DNA from: Nectonema munidae
Lineage: Eukaryota > Nematomorpha > Nectonematoida > Nectonematidae
Assembly: GCA_030549495.1 (NCBI GenBank)
Contig: JAUIRK010000952.1
Span: 124,001 to 188,000, forward strand
DNA length: 64,000 bases
Reading direction: 5' to 3'
Part shown: in pieces, positions 33,843-44,952 of the stretch
Numbering within the stretch: position 1 is the first letter of the stretch
Layout of the letters: every line of letters begins with the position of its first letter
Program-made: the position numbers and the translations under genes
The notes under the pieces: model-generated
The model's database searches: none
What the model was told of the DNA's origin: nothing
What the model saw: only the letters and a program-made list of their open reading frames with translations

Positions 33843-33919
33843 TCAAAAGCAACATTCTAAAAAGTAGTTATAACACGCATTGGATTATATACGTATACTC
33901 ATATGACGAAAAGGCATAC

Positions 33920-34130
33920 CAAGTAGAGTGTTGGGAAATCTTTCGAGGGTGTGCTTTAAAGTCTCAAATTTGACGCCAGAGATGTTTATTTTAATCTTTT
34001 CTTCTTTTATACTTTCTTTCTCCGGCAAAAAATTTTTGTACTTCGCTTCAGGCAAAGGATACTCAGCGATGGGAATCCAGCCAATGGCAGCGGCCCTAGC
34101 CAAGGGCAGCCAAGCCGCTATCGAGGCCAT
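33920..34130 (-). CDS. Shal: Shal/Kv4 potassium channel, exon 1 with start codon
   Basis: The ATG at 34130 (context ACAAAATGG) opens MASIAAWLPLARAAAIGW, the hallmark N-terminus of Shal/Kv4 channels; in this family that segment binds KChIP accessory subunits. A variable linker follows, then the first strand and helix of the T1 domain, IKINISGVKFETLKHTLERF, and PNTLLG. The exon encodes 70 codons plus one base and ends at the donor CTTG|GTATGC at 33919. The split glycine is completed by GT of exon 2. TLLG is also where the exon boundary falls in related Shal proteins. Vertebrate and fly Kv4 usually read NVSGRRFETW here, so VKFETLKH shows modest divergence. Identity is certain from the N-terminus together with exons 2 and 3. 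Confidence 0.96.
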
Positions 34131-35150
34131 TTTGTCTTTAAGCTTGTTGTGGATTGGAATGCATGAGAAGAAGACAGATTTGATGAGAGGAGAGAAAAGT
34201 ACGATACTTATAGATTTAGGTGTTTTAATGAACTTCGAAAGACGCTACCACTAAAATATTGAGGAGGAAGGACGCGTGTGATGAAATGAAAGAAATTGGC
34301 ATGAAATTATTTATGGTAAAGGGTATGTATGACAATAATTGCAACAGCAGAAATCGTGATCAATTATTGGAGAAACAATAATTTTTAAAGAGGATGCAAA
34401 CGGGAGTAATTTGGAGGGAGAAAGAGAGAGAAAAGAGGATTTTGACTTGGAAAATATGGAGAAGTATATGATGGTGTTGATACAGGTAAAGTGATAAATT
34501 GAAAAGTGGCACGTAGAATATAATTATAAATAATTATACTTATATCATGCTAGTGATACTTGTAGGGGCAAAACGATAACACAGCTCTGGGAGTCAATAA
34601 TACCAATATCAGCGCTAAAAGGAGATATGAAAAAAGTCTTTGGCGTAACAAAATAAAAAATCGTTCACCTTCGAGTTGGAAAAAGTAAGGGGTATTTTGG
34701 AGAGATTTTAAAGCATAGCAGTTCCATGAAGACTAAAGAAAATAAATGGGGATCCCTTTGTAGTCAATGGATAATTTGGGTTGACTTTGAAACACAAAAT
34801 CCATCCTATCAATCAGGAGATGAGAAGATATTGGGCATGCGGAGATTTCCGTTATTTTGGAAATGCAGGAGAGATCTCGTTGATTACGGATTTTCTCTCA
34901 GATTTGGATAAGACCGAAGAAGGAGGGAGATTAAGGATATGGAGTGAAGAGATAATGACGAGAGAAAGAGAGAGAGAGATAATGCTGGACTATAGGGAGG
35001 TAAAGTTACAGTTCAAAACTCTACGCGTGCTGTTGCTTCTGATGCAAGAATTGAAGTGTATGAGAGGAGAGTTGTTGAACACGATGAATGAAAAAGAAGT
35101 AACAATAAACAACATCATACAAAAAGTGTTTTAACGCTAAGTATATATCT
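34131..35150 (-). promoter_or_regulatory. Probable Shal 5' UTR and promoter region
   Basis: This stretch lies upstream of the Shal start and is free of recognised transposons. On the minus strand it is rich in CT tracts (for example 34955-34978 and 34415-34437), as leader sequences often are. I cannot place a TATA box or start site with confidence, and an additional 5' non-coding exon is possible. Several open frames here on the plus strand resemble nothing and probably have no function. Confidence 0.4.
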
Positions 35151-35459
35151 TCATTTTTGTATATAGATTATATTACATATAGTAAAGTAATAGCATGTTT
35201 ATACAAGATTGTATCTGAGCCTATCTATATGCTCGTGTGTGTAATGCATGAACAAAGCATGATACAGATATATAGATATATTGTTTTTCCTTGCTTATGT
35301 CAGAATAAATCAATCAAGAAATTTAAAATTGATTATTATTGAAAAAATCATTGATATTGATATTTTAAAATGATGTGTTTCTATGCGTTTTATGGCTTTA
35401 CCTTGCAGTAATAGTGAGAGTAATGTGCTTGTACTGCAAAAAATATATAACATTTAAAT

Positions 35460-36149
<690 letters not shown>

Positions 36150-39100
36150 AAGTAAAAATGCTAAAAATTCGTGAGTTACTTTCTTCTTTTATGATATGCA
36201 TGAATAAGTTTCAAAGGGTGTGTCACTTTATACCAAAATTAACCAAAATCTCAAAGCTTTTGGAAATCTTAATTTTTTAGCCAAATTAAAAACTGTATTT
36301 GAATCTCTTGAAATATTAAAAATTAATTTTTTTGAATGAATTTATATATTTGTGATTTTAAATATTTTAAAACATCGTTTATATTTCGCATTATAGATGT
36401 CTGTAGTCTTTGTGTTGTACGTTTATACATCTGTTAAATCTATATCTGTAGTGAGAGCTTATTCGATCCACCTGGCCTGCGTTCGTTTCGGCTCTATCCT
36501 ATTTGGCGCGGAATTTTTGGCGCTGAAATTATAATTAAAAATACAATTATTTTCAATTTTACTATTTTTCACTTAAAAATACGAATACCGAACTTCATAA
36601 CCTCATTTATATACTTCTTTAAGCAAAGGGCACTTTATATCAAATTTTTAGGTTAGTAATTTTTGTTTTAACGTAAAGTATATTAATTATAGATATCAAT
36701 ACTCTCCTCTGACAACTGTTTGCAGATTGATGATGCTTTTGGGGTAGAAATATATGTTCCAGTTACAAATCTTATTGCTATTGCCTGATTTGTTGTGCTT
36801 TTATGTGAAGGTGTAACTCCATCATTTTGGTCAAGCTTCCATCTTCACCATAATTGTACTATTCAATTTCTTCTGCTTAAGAGTCACTGTCAGTATCCCG
36901 GAGTGTTGGATTAGATAAAACTTAGGAGGCTTTAGTTTCAGAACACCTTCTTCTCTTAAAAGAATATGGAGAGTATGCTTGCTTGTTTTGACCATCGAAT
37001 AACTTACTCTGGCCTTGCTTTGGAGTTGCAAGGACCAAAGCTATTTGTCATTAGCATTGAGCTATTGACCTTGGACTTTGGTGATGTCGAACAGTTCTAA
37101 CATTAAGAAGAAGTTTATTTGACACAAAAAACATGAGTGACACAATGATTACATAATGCAACAATGATTATAATTTAAGTGAATGGAATCAAACTCCATC
37201 AAAGCTGTTTGAATTTAAAAAAAAACAAAATGTACGCATTAAAATTACCATAAGAAAAAAATATATATAAAAAAAAAACTGTGCAATCCAAAAGGCCCAT
37301 GAGCCGCTTAAATGATATTGCACAAAGAAAAAAGATAATACAATGTTAGATAAATTCATAATATTCACATTAGGATTAGAAAATTTTATAGTTGCAAAAA
37401 AAGCATTCGTTCACTGATAAAAATATACATACAAAATTTCAGAATAAGCAGTTCAAAACATCAAGAATCCAATTGGATTGAAAATTTACAAGAAAAACAG
37501 TTACTTAGAGAGCATTTAACTTTGTAATTTTCAATTATAACTTACATTAGCTTAAATTTGTACCTTTGAACATTTGTCATACTAACTAATCACTTGTTCA
37601 ATATCTTGCTCTGAAATAATTGGAAAATTCAGTTTATTCCACACCTAGTTTGATAAATCTGCCACTCTTTCCTTTCTGCCTTTAATTGGTTTTAAAAAAC
37701 GGGTACCAACCAATAATCTGTTTCTTTCGCTTTCGGCTTCTGAGGCTCCTTGGACAGAAACGTGATCATATTGGTAGCCGTCAAAGTATAAAAATTTAGA
37801 AACAATGAATGAAAAAAAGTTTCTACTTTGTGTTTTCATCCACTCAACACACCCTCCTCCTAGCTACTGTTATAATTTGTTGGAGGGTATACTCAAACAT
37901 TTTTGTCTTATTTTTGGATGCCTAGGCAGGCACACATACTTGCTTTTCTCTCTCTTAACCTTTGCCCATCTCATATGTAATTGATTAATTAAATGACATA
38001 ATATATATCATTATTAATTAACTTCCTGTGTATCCTTATAGTCTTTTTGTTTTGTTTTGAGTACAATGATTTCATTACCTGTTTGGCATCTTCTAGCGAC
38101 TATTTTGGCCTTTGATACTCCGACCTTCAAAGCCATCAATTATATATTGATCCACAAAGTGTTTATACTACCTATGATATACCTTTTTTCGTGAAACTTT
38201 TGAATTGAACTAATGTACTAATTTGTCTAAGGTTTTAAATGTGATGATAGGAGAGATGTTCACTTCTAACTTTTCATTTCTTGAGACACAGGTATGAGTC
38301 GAGTCTGGTCTTCAAAGGGTTAACTTGATATCCAAGAGGTTACGATCAGATTTTGTAGTTAAAAGGAAACTTTGTGTCTAAGATTTGCTTGTTATTTATG
38401 ATGCCTGAATAGAAGGTTAGTTTACAATTAAATGTATTTCATATTTCAAACATGACTATTTGCATAATAAATCAAAGAGAAACGATCAACAGCAAACAAC
38501 ACTTGACTAAGCACAGCTCAGTGATTGCTGAATTAAACTTTTTACTAGCAAATTTTTGTGTGAAGTTTGTCAGAAATGCAGACACTTCTCGCAAAAAGTT
38601 TCCACATATACATATTAATTGTTTGTCGTTAAAAAGTGAATGTGGTGGTCAACGTGTAAAGGATATTTGATGTATTTTTTATAGAAAGAGAGGCATAAAT
38701 TATCCTCCCTGTCACAATTATAATGATTGATGTCAGAGATGGATCATCTTTGCCTTTGACTAATGAGTGATTTCGACGATCACCTCAAAGCACAATGTGA
38801 AAAATGGTTACTCTCTAATCTTCTGATTGATCGATCATCAGTGAAAAAGAAAATGGATGCATTGAGCATCAAGAAAGTACTAAAGATTCAGCAGTGGCTT
38901 TCTCGAAGAAGCATGTGAGTTATGTCTTTCATTACTTGACAAGAACAAATGTTAGCTGCAAATAAATACGATGGAAAAGGCATTTTCTTTACGAAAAGAT
39001 TTTGTAAAAAGTGATTAGCCATTAATTATACTTTCACAGAGTGTCTGTGTTGCAAACAAAACATCTATCCCTTATAAATCGCGATGAACAGCTAAGTTAA

Positions 39101-39309
39101 TTTACCTTTACAAGCCATTTATCTACCAATTCAAAAAAGCTGTGAGTTCATAAAATGGATGAATGCAAATACCTCTTTTTTACTTATAAGGATTCAATGA
39201 CTTGTTTAAAATAAGAAAGATCCCATGATTATGCTTGTTCACTTGTAAAAGATTTTTTCAATAAGACAGCTAAAATCTGGGTAAAGGTAACTATAACCAG
39301 AAAATAAAT
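36150..39309. other. Intergenic, no supported gene
   Basis: This is AT-rich sequence. A minus-strand frame at 37645-37839 continues beyond a stop codon as VWNKLNFPIISEQDIEQVIS and looks protein-like, perhaps an eroded transposon or host exon, but I do not recognise it. A further minus-strand frame at 36831-37031 has no recognisable similarity. Nothing else stands out. Confidence 0.5.
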
Positions 39310-39317
39310 TAAAAGTT

Positions 39318-39498
39318 GGGTCTTTTCGTTTAGACTTTAGACAGCTGCATCAAGTAATCACCATTTCGTCTGTCTTATAGTTATTTATGTCCTGGTTGCT
39401 ATAATATTAATAACTATAATTAATTAATAAATATAATTAACTATAAAAGGTAGACGAAACGGTGATTACTTGATGTGGTCGTTTTAAACGAAAGACCC
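39318..39498. mobile_element. MITE with long inverted repeats and perfect 8-bp duplication
   Basis: This 181-bp element has inverted repeats of about 75 bp, starting GGGTCTTTTCGTTTAGAC and ending GTTTTAAACGAAAGACCC. It includes paired ATCAAGTAATCACC / GGTGATTACTTGAT blocks and an AT-rich loop. It is flanked by the identical octamer TAAAAGTT (39310-39317 and 39499-39506). The 8-bp duplication with GGG termini fits Merlin-like elements better than hAT, whose ends are usually CA; the superfamily is an inference. Confidence 0.85.
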
Positions 39499-40429
39499 TA
39501 AAAGTTTGCTACCTTTTTCGAGTATTTATGTTTAAAAAATTGAAAGAGCTGAAAAGGCTTAAAAGTAGAACTAAAAAAATTAAGTAGTAATAATACTATT
39601 TGAATAGTAAAAAAGTAGTAAAGTTAATTTTTACATATAGTATATAAAATCCATTACTATATAATAAAATAGCTAAAAATAGTAATGGTACTATTTATAG
39701 AGTAAATTAGAAAAACATAAAATTTCGGGGATTTTTTGTCTAAATTAACAACCCTGGTGAAGATTATCGTGTCCAGCCCTAAGAATTGAGTATATTTTTA
39801 TCAATCAAACTTTTTAAAATATAAATTGGAATGTTCTAAAGTATAATTTCTTATTTTTGATTTGAAATAACCCATTGAACAATTTCTGGAATGGATGTTG
39901 GCGTTATCCTTTTTTATAGCAGCATTTTAAATCAACTCTAAATTTTCAGTTCTTTTTCTTGACTTCGTTGTAGATAAATAATTTTATTATAATTAAGTTA
40001 AACGTAAATATATTCTCTCTTGAGGAACTTTTTTCTTTATTATATCCTTGTATAAGCTCAATTAATCTTGCTTCTTTTCTTTCTTGTTCCAGCATCTTCT
40101 TCCACATTCATATCATCACAAAAGAAAATGTTCTACTTGTTATGTTCTTTCATATCATGATTTTATAACGTGTGTTTGTTTGAAACTTTTCTTTACATTG
40201 GAAAATTTTAAAGATGAAATATACATCATAAACATCAATATTATCATCAACACCATTATGTATATGATTATACAATATACATGTTATGTTTGGATTTTAT
40301 AACAAAAGTCATTTAAATAAATGTATATGCTTATAAAAAGAACTATATATACCCCGGGTATATACTTATTTTGTCCCAAGGCAGGGGTGGACTATCTATT
40401 GGGGATGATATAATTTTGCTCATAAATTA

Positions 40430-40569
40430 TTAACCCATTTAAGACCAAGCAAAGCAGACGATATCTAAAAAAAAACGCAGACGATTTATATTCAAAGTCA
40501 TTGAAAAAAGCAGACGAAAATGAAATTACTTATGTTCCAAAATAGGAACATTGGTCGTAAATGGGTTAT
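40430..40569 (+). mobile_element. Family A MITE (A8)
   Basis: TTAA is at 40430. The right end reads GTAAATGGGTTATA, so the right TTAA has changed. All internal motifs and the CCAAAATAGG palindrome are intact. Confidence 0.9.
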
Positions 40570-40747
40570 AATAAAAATAAATATTCTATTTTTGAAGTTG
40601 AATGTTTCTAAAGTTTTAGCGCGGATTATCCACACATACTATATGTGTTTCTGAAAAGAATCGCTTATAAATGGGATGCTGATTATCCACGTTAGCGGAT
40701 CAAAAACGAGTGTTTATATAAAAATTTCATTGAAAAAGAAAATCCAC

Positions 40748-41003
40748 TAGAGTACTTCTCAAGCGGTGCGCCCTTAAAGATAACCAGTTGCGCCATGAAA
40801 GGTAGCCACGTGAAACCTAAGATTCTATCTAGACCAGCGATTCTGAACAAGGTACAAAACAACCAAATAATGGACAAGATATGTAGTATGTACTTCTTGA
40901 TATTTTTTATTTTAAAATTTTATGACCGATTTTTCCATATCAATCTCAGTGGTGCGGCCCAAAGTTTCGGTTATTTCATAGGTGCAAAATGTTGTTTGTG
41001 AAT
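40748..41003 (-). mobile_element. hAT-type MITE, M2 family copy 2
   Basis: It is the inverse of 26771-27031: TACTTCTCAAGCGGTGCGCC at the left, GTAGTATGTACTTCTTGATA in the middle, and GGTGCGGCCCAAAGTTTCGG before a decayed right end. Both ends have drifted and no target duplication is visible. Confidence 0.7.
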
Positions 41004-42034
41004 TTTGAAAAATTCAGTGTGCCATTTGAAAAACTTCCGCGCGATAGATTTTAAAGGAGAACTTTTTTATATAAAAAAAATTCTCCAATGAACACACCAC
41101 ATTTATTTCCAGGCGACTTGCACTCTCAACTGCCAATCCAACGAATACTGCGCGGATAACTGCAGCGTTTTATCAAGTTGAAATACTTCTACCTTTTACC
41201 CCAGCAAGAGAACAAAATCATTCATATGTGATAGAATTAAAACAAAAACAAACTGATAATTCTTTATGTGCGCTGATTGAGTAGAGTTAAAGTTTTGGGC
41301 ATGTCTATGATGACTATATGTTTTAGCAATTTCATCATGCTAGCGATATGACATTTCAAATTCAGAAAATTTTCAAGTAGTTACAGTTTTTAATGGAAAT
41401 AGACTGGCAAGCAGGATCTAAAATTGAATGAATAGAAGAAGATACGATAGATTTTTTGTTTGAGATTTCCCATTGTTACATGAAGAGAATATGATCATTT
41501 ACTCATCGCATGTAAATAAAAAAGCATTTATCCAACCTTATTAGTTTTCACCCGTTTTTGAAACAGTTGGTTATAAATGCCCTTTTAGATTTCGATGTTC
41601 TAGAACTGAACAACTGAATCCGTGACAAAAAGCCCTATCGAGAGATATGCTATGCTCTACCCAAGTGAAGATTTTATGCCAGGAATCTAAACACGATCTT
41701 TTATGTAAATTTTTAAGCAACAGAATTCTTGGTTCAGCGGATTCAGTATTTGGTGTTCGAAGCTCAAAAATGTCTGTATTCTGTAGAACCAATGAAAAGC
41801 ATTGTATTAGAAAACTCATTGTTAAAACAGTCAGAACTCATTTTATTTGACAATGCAGCAATTCGATACAATATGGCTTCTGACATTGACACTATAGCAT
41901 CGACACAGTCTTCATCAAGGAAATCGTACTTTTTATGACACCCGCGTTTAATACTAGGAAACCGCTAAATGTCAGCTATAAAATAGGTGCAAAAATATTT
42001 TACTTAAAAAAACATAAACTATTTTATGTGGTAC
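41004..42034. other. Intergenic, no supported gene
   Basis: Overlapping open frames around 41640-41940 on both strands have unremarkable composition and no family resemblance I can name. A short exon cannot be excluded. Confidence 0.4.
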
Positions 42035-42981
42035 CCGGACATTTAGCCGAAAGACAATTGGCCGACAGACATCTGACCGAATGGACATTTAGCCGACGTA
42101 CATTTGGCCGAACAGACATTTCACCGAACGGAGAATTGACAGAACAGACAATTGATCTTTCGGCCAAATGCCTGACACGGTAAAGATGCGTATGTTATCA
42201 TACGCTATTTATAACACAATTTTGTATATCCTTACGTGCCACCAATGAAATGTATTCGTCTGCAGAGCACAAGTTTCACGCTTATAACTGCATTCGCACC
42301 TTCGTTCATCGAGTATTAAGCATCTATGTAAGCAATCACTCTTGCTCACTCAGGACTAATTTGCTATATTTTTGTAGGTTATAAGGGTCTAACTAATTAC
42401 TGACGCACAAAAAACTGTCCCACAATATTCCATTTTATGGTTGGATTTGAAAATATGCTATACTATACTAACATCGACTCTAAGACTAACAATATTCTAA
42501 CTATGGTAAACCTAACTCTAAAACTAACAATATTCTAACTATGCTAAATCTAACTCTAAAACTAACAACATTCTAACTATACTAACACTAACAATATTCT
42601 AACTATGTTAACACAAACGTTAAAACAATATTCTAACTATACTAACACTAACAATATACTAACACTAACAATATACTAACTATGCTAACACTAACAATAT
42701 ACTAACTATGGTAACACTAACGTTAAAACTAACAATATTCTAACTGTACCAACTCTAAGACTAACAATATTCTAACTATACTAAAACTAACTCAAACAAT
42801 ATTTTAACTATACTAAATGTTTATTCTAAATTCTAAAATCTATTCTAAATGTTTATTCGATCAAATGTCCGTTTGGTAAAATGTCGGTTCGGTCAAATGT
42901 CTGTTCGGCCAAATGTACGTCGGCTAAATGTCCATTCGGTCAGATGTCTGTGGGCTAATTGTCTTTCGGCCAAATGTCCGG
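42035..42981. mobile_element. Foldback element with long modular inverted repeats
   Basis: The termini CCGGACATTTAGCCGAAAGA and TCTTTCGGCCAAATGTCCGG begin inverted repeats of about 120 bp. These are built of alternating short modules of the type GGACATTTRGCCGAA and AGACATCTGACCGAA. The left arm ends in another inverted end (TCTTTCGGCCAAATGCC, 42161-42177), so it could by itself form a complete mini-palindrome. The middle (42450-42830) is a tandem array based on ACTAACAATATTCTAACTAT. There is no coding capacity, and no convincing target duplication at the edges. Confidence 0.8.
42450..42830 (+). repeat. Minisatellite inside the foldback element
   Basis: This is an imperfect tandem array with units of about 18-36 bp around CTAACAATATTCTAACTAT, with variable ACTCTAAAACTAA insertions. 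It forms the loop of the surrounding foldback element. Confidence 0.85.
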
Positions 42982-43059
42982 ACACGATTTTATGTATTAT
43001 ATTATAAGTAACACAATTCTAAAGTTATTTCCTTTTCAGATTCTTTGAGGCATTTTAAA

Positions 43060-43105
43060 GATTTGAGGACAAGTGTCCGAAAAATGAAAATCATCTGCTT
43101 TAACC
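43060..43105 (+). mobile_element. Family C MITE fragment ending at a secondary TTAA insertion
   Basis: GAGGACAAGTGTCCGAAAAA, then TGAAAATCATCTGCTTTAA, matches the family C left half. At the TTAA inside CTGCTTTAA (43100-43103) the sequence switches to CCCTATTAGTGCTGGGC, which looks like the end of a different TTAA-CCC element. Confidence 0.5.
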
Positions 43106-43146
43106 CTATTAGTGCTGGGCTAAATTTGTTCGCTCAAGTGCTGGGG

Positions 43147-43358
43147 GGTCAAAAAATTGATTTAAATGTGACAGCCCATCTCAAAAAGAAACTTTTTATC
43201 TAAATAATTATACAAAGTTTTTTTACACATATATACCTATTTTCAAATATGCTGAATTCATGGTGATATTCATTTTTTATGAAAATCAATCAAACCTGTC
43301 AAAAAATTGATCTAAATGTGACAGCTCATCTCAAAAAGAAACTTTTTATCTAAAATGA
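43147..43358 (+). repeat. Direct repeat of about 60 bp
   Basis: The block GTCAAAAAATTGATTTAAAT, GTGACAGCCCATCTC, AAAAAGAAACTTTTTATCTA occurs at 43147-43205 and again, with few changes, at 43297-43358. The AAAAAGAAACTTTTT part is itself nearly palindromic. It may be internal to the unknown TTAA element that starts at 43100. Confidence 0.6.
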
Positions 43359-43359
43359 T

Positions 43360-44319
43360 GTTTAAATGAAGCAAACGATTTTAATTAAATTACTTTTAAA
43401 AAAAAAATGTTTGCTCTTTTTGGATATCAAATTGTGATCTGGTTTTATAAGATCAGAAGGAAAAAAAACGCAAATGATAACTTTTTTGACTTGATTTAAT
43501 ATACGAATTTGTTTTTGGCATAAATGGGTTGAATTGAGTAAGATGGAACAGAAACTGGTGCATCCTTAAAGTATAGGCCCTCTAGGTTGTGATTTTCTGA
43601 AGCAAGGAGTTAATGTCAGAGGGAATAGTGTTAAAAGAAGCGCAGCAACATAGCAATTAATCTTAACAAAAAAGCTTTTAGAATAAATTTACGCAAATCT
43701 AAAAATTAAATTTAAAAGTCATAAACTTCAAATTAGATTACTTAATTAAACATTAGAGAGTTAATCAAGTGGAAAGTATATCTCATTTCACTCATGCCTT
43801 CTTTCGATTGGTTTAGAAAGGGAATGAATGGATTGAGTCTGTGTGTGTGCGTTTGAGAATGGAAAGCACAAATTGATCTTGTTGTAGATACACTTTGATG
43901 AAGAAGGAGTAGAATGCATAGAGAGAGGAGAGTCAGCATGAACAACACGAACCAAGCATGAAAACCATGTAAAAATGGCGGAAAAGCGAGGAATATAATT
44001 GCAAAGCTTTTCTGGATTAGTGGGATTAATGTATCATCTTCTTAACAATGAAGATCATGATAGCTTGTTAGTATCTGCGTTGGCATTCTTCTGATCACTT
44101 CTATTCTACGATCACGAAGAACGCAAAGAAAGATGGGAAAATGTGTGCTTTGTTTAAAAGAATGAGTCTTATTCATCTTGTTCCAATCGCAGTCAGTGTA
44201 CACACTGCAGCAGTGAGTGAAAGAGAAATTGGATTAAGATTTGCAAACTCCATGATGATGACATGCGTGAGGAGGAGTCTGAAATCAAGAGTCTTTAACA
44301 ACACTTTTATATAACCACA
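43360..44319. other. Intergenic, no supported gene
   Basis: The stretch is lower in repeats and slightly richer in GC than its surroundings around 43750-44320. A minus-strand frame at 43742-43948 begins with a hydrophobic, signal-like segment but has no recognisable continuation. Confidence 0.35.
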
Positions 44320-44380
44320 TTTTAGAGCAGCCATGTCATGCGGCCCACTATAAGCAGATTTGCAGCCCACACAGACGATT

Positions 44381-44517
44381 TTAACCCATTTACGGCCAAT
44401 GTTCCTATTTTGGAACATAAGTAACTTCATCTTCGTCTGCTTTATTCAATGATTTTGAATATAAATCGTCTGCGTTTTTTAGATATCGTCTGCTTTGCTT
44501 GGCCTTAAATGGGTTAA
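44381..44517 (-). mobile_element. Family A MITE (A9), nested in the hAT element
   Basis: TTAA sites are at 44381 and 44514. All inverse family A motifs and the CCTATTTTGG core are intact. It lies 53 bp inside the left end of the hAT transposon and is therefore younger than that insertion. Confidence 0.92.
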
Positions 44518-44871
44518 GCAAGGATAGATTAAACATTTCCACTACTTTTTAGACACTCATCTTACATTGCAACTACTTTTGCATCTCTCGCCTTATAAGC
44601 AACATATATTATTTTTTACTAATGTTTATTTTTTTATTAAATTGAGTTTAAAGTGGAAATATGAATCGGGTGTTAGTGGGCAGGAGTCAGGTTCTTTGTT
44701 TTATTAATATTATAAATATTTTTCTTCATGTTATTTTTTAATTTTTTAGATTGCACATTGTCTTTAAAATGGCTAATACTCCTCCGACTAGGAAAAAAAG
44801 GAGGGTAAACGAAGAAGGGCGAGTGTTTCAAGATAAATGGGAATTACAGTTAAAAATATATGATGGTGTGT

Positions 44872-44952
44872 GTGATGATGATGATGATGATGATATATAT
44901 ATATATATATATTATATGATGATGATGATGTGATGTGTGATGATGATGATGA
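44872..44952 (+). repeat. GAT and TA microsatellite
   Basis: GATGATGAT runs flank a TATATATA stretch. It replaces the part of the hAT transposase that should hold the BED zinc finger. Confidence 0.85.

Larger units (their letters stand above)
9783..33919 (-). other. Shal intron 1 (about 24.1 kb)
   Basis: This long first intron holds family B MITEs (15060, 22642, 26398, 29159, 29368, 31846), family A MITEs (23101, 24352, 24570, 27106, 31968, 32123, 33705), family C copies (10741, 32500, 33114), a Helitron-like element (23296-24328), hAT MITEs (16307, 26771), SINEs (16937, 18808, 21668, 33244) and a palindromic repeat (21161-21465). The stretches 9783-10740, 10850-14790, 15190-16300, 17070-18370, 19050-19890, 19980-21020, 24710-26390, 27250-28100 and 29510-31470 show no gene I can support. 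They are AT-rich, with occasional short simple repeats and scattered repeat fragments. Confidence 0.8.

Noticed and set aside
33928-34254. Plus-strand open frame of 108 residues
   Set aside because: It is the opposite strand of Shal exon 1 and its leader.
34781-35134. Plus-strand open frame of 117 residues
   Set aside because: No family resemblance; rich in Arg-Glu from GA tracts, best explained as the complement of a CT-rich leader.
36831-37031. Possible Tc1/mariner transposase fragment
   Set aside because: A DGVTPSHKS-like stretch downstream recalls the DGAPSH motif, but the following sequence does not match WPxxSPDLNP or any other family block.
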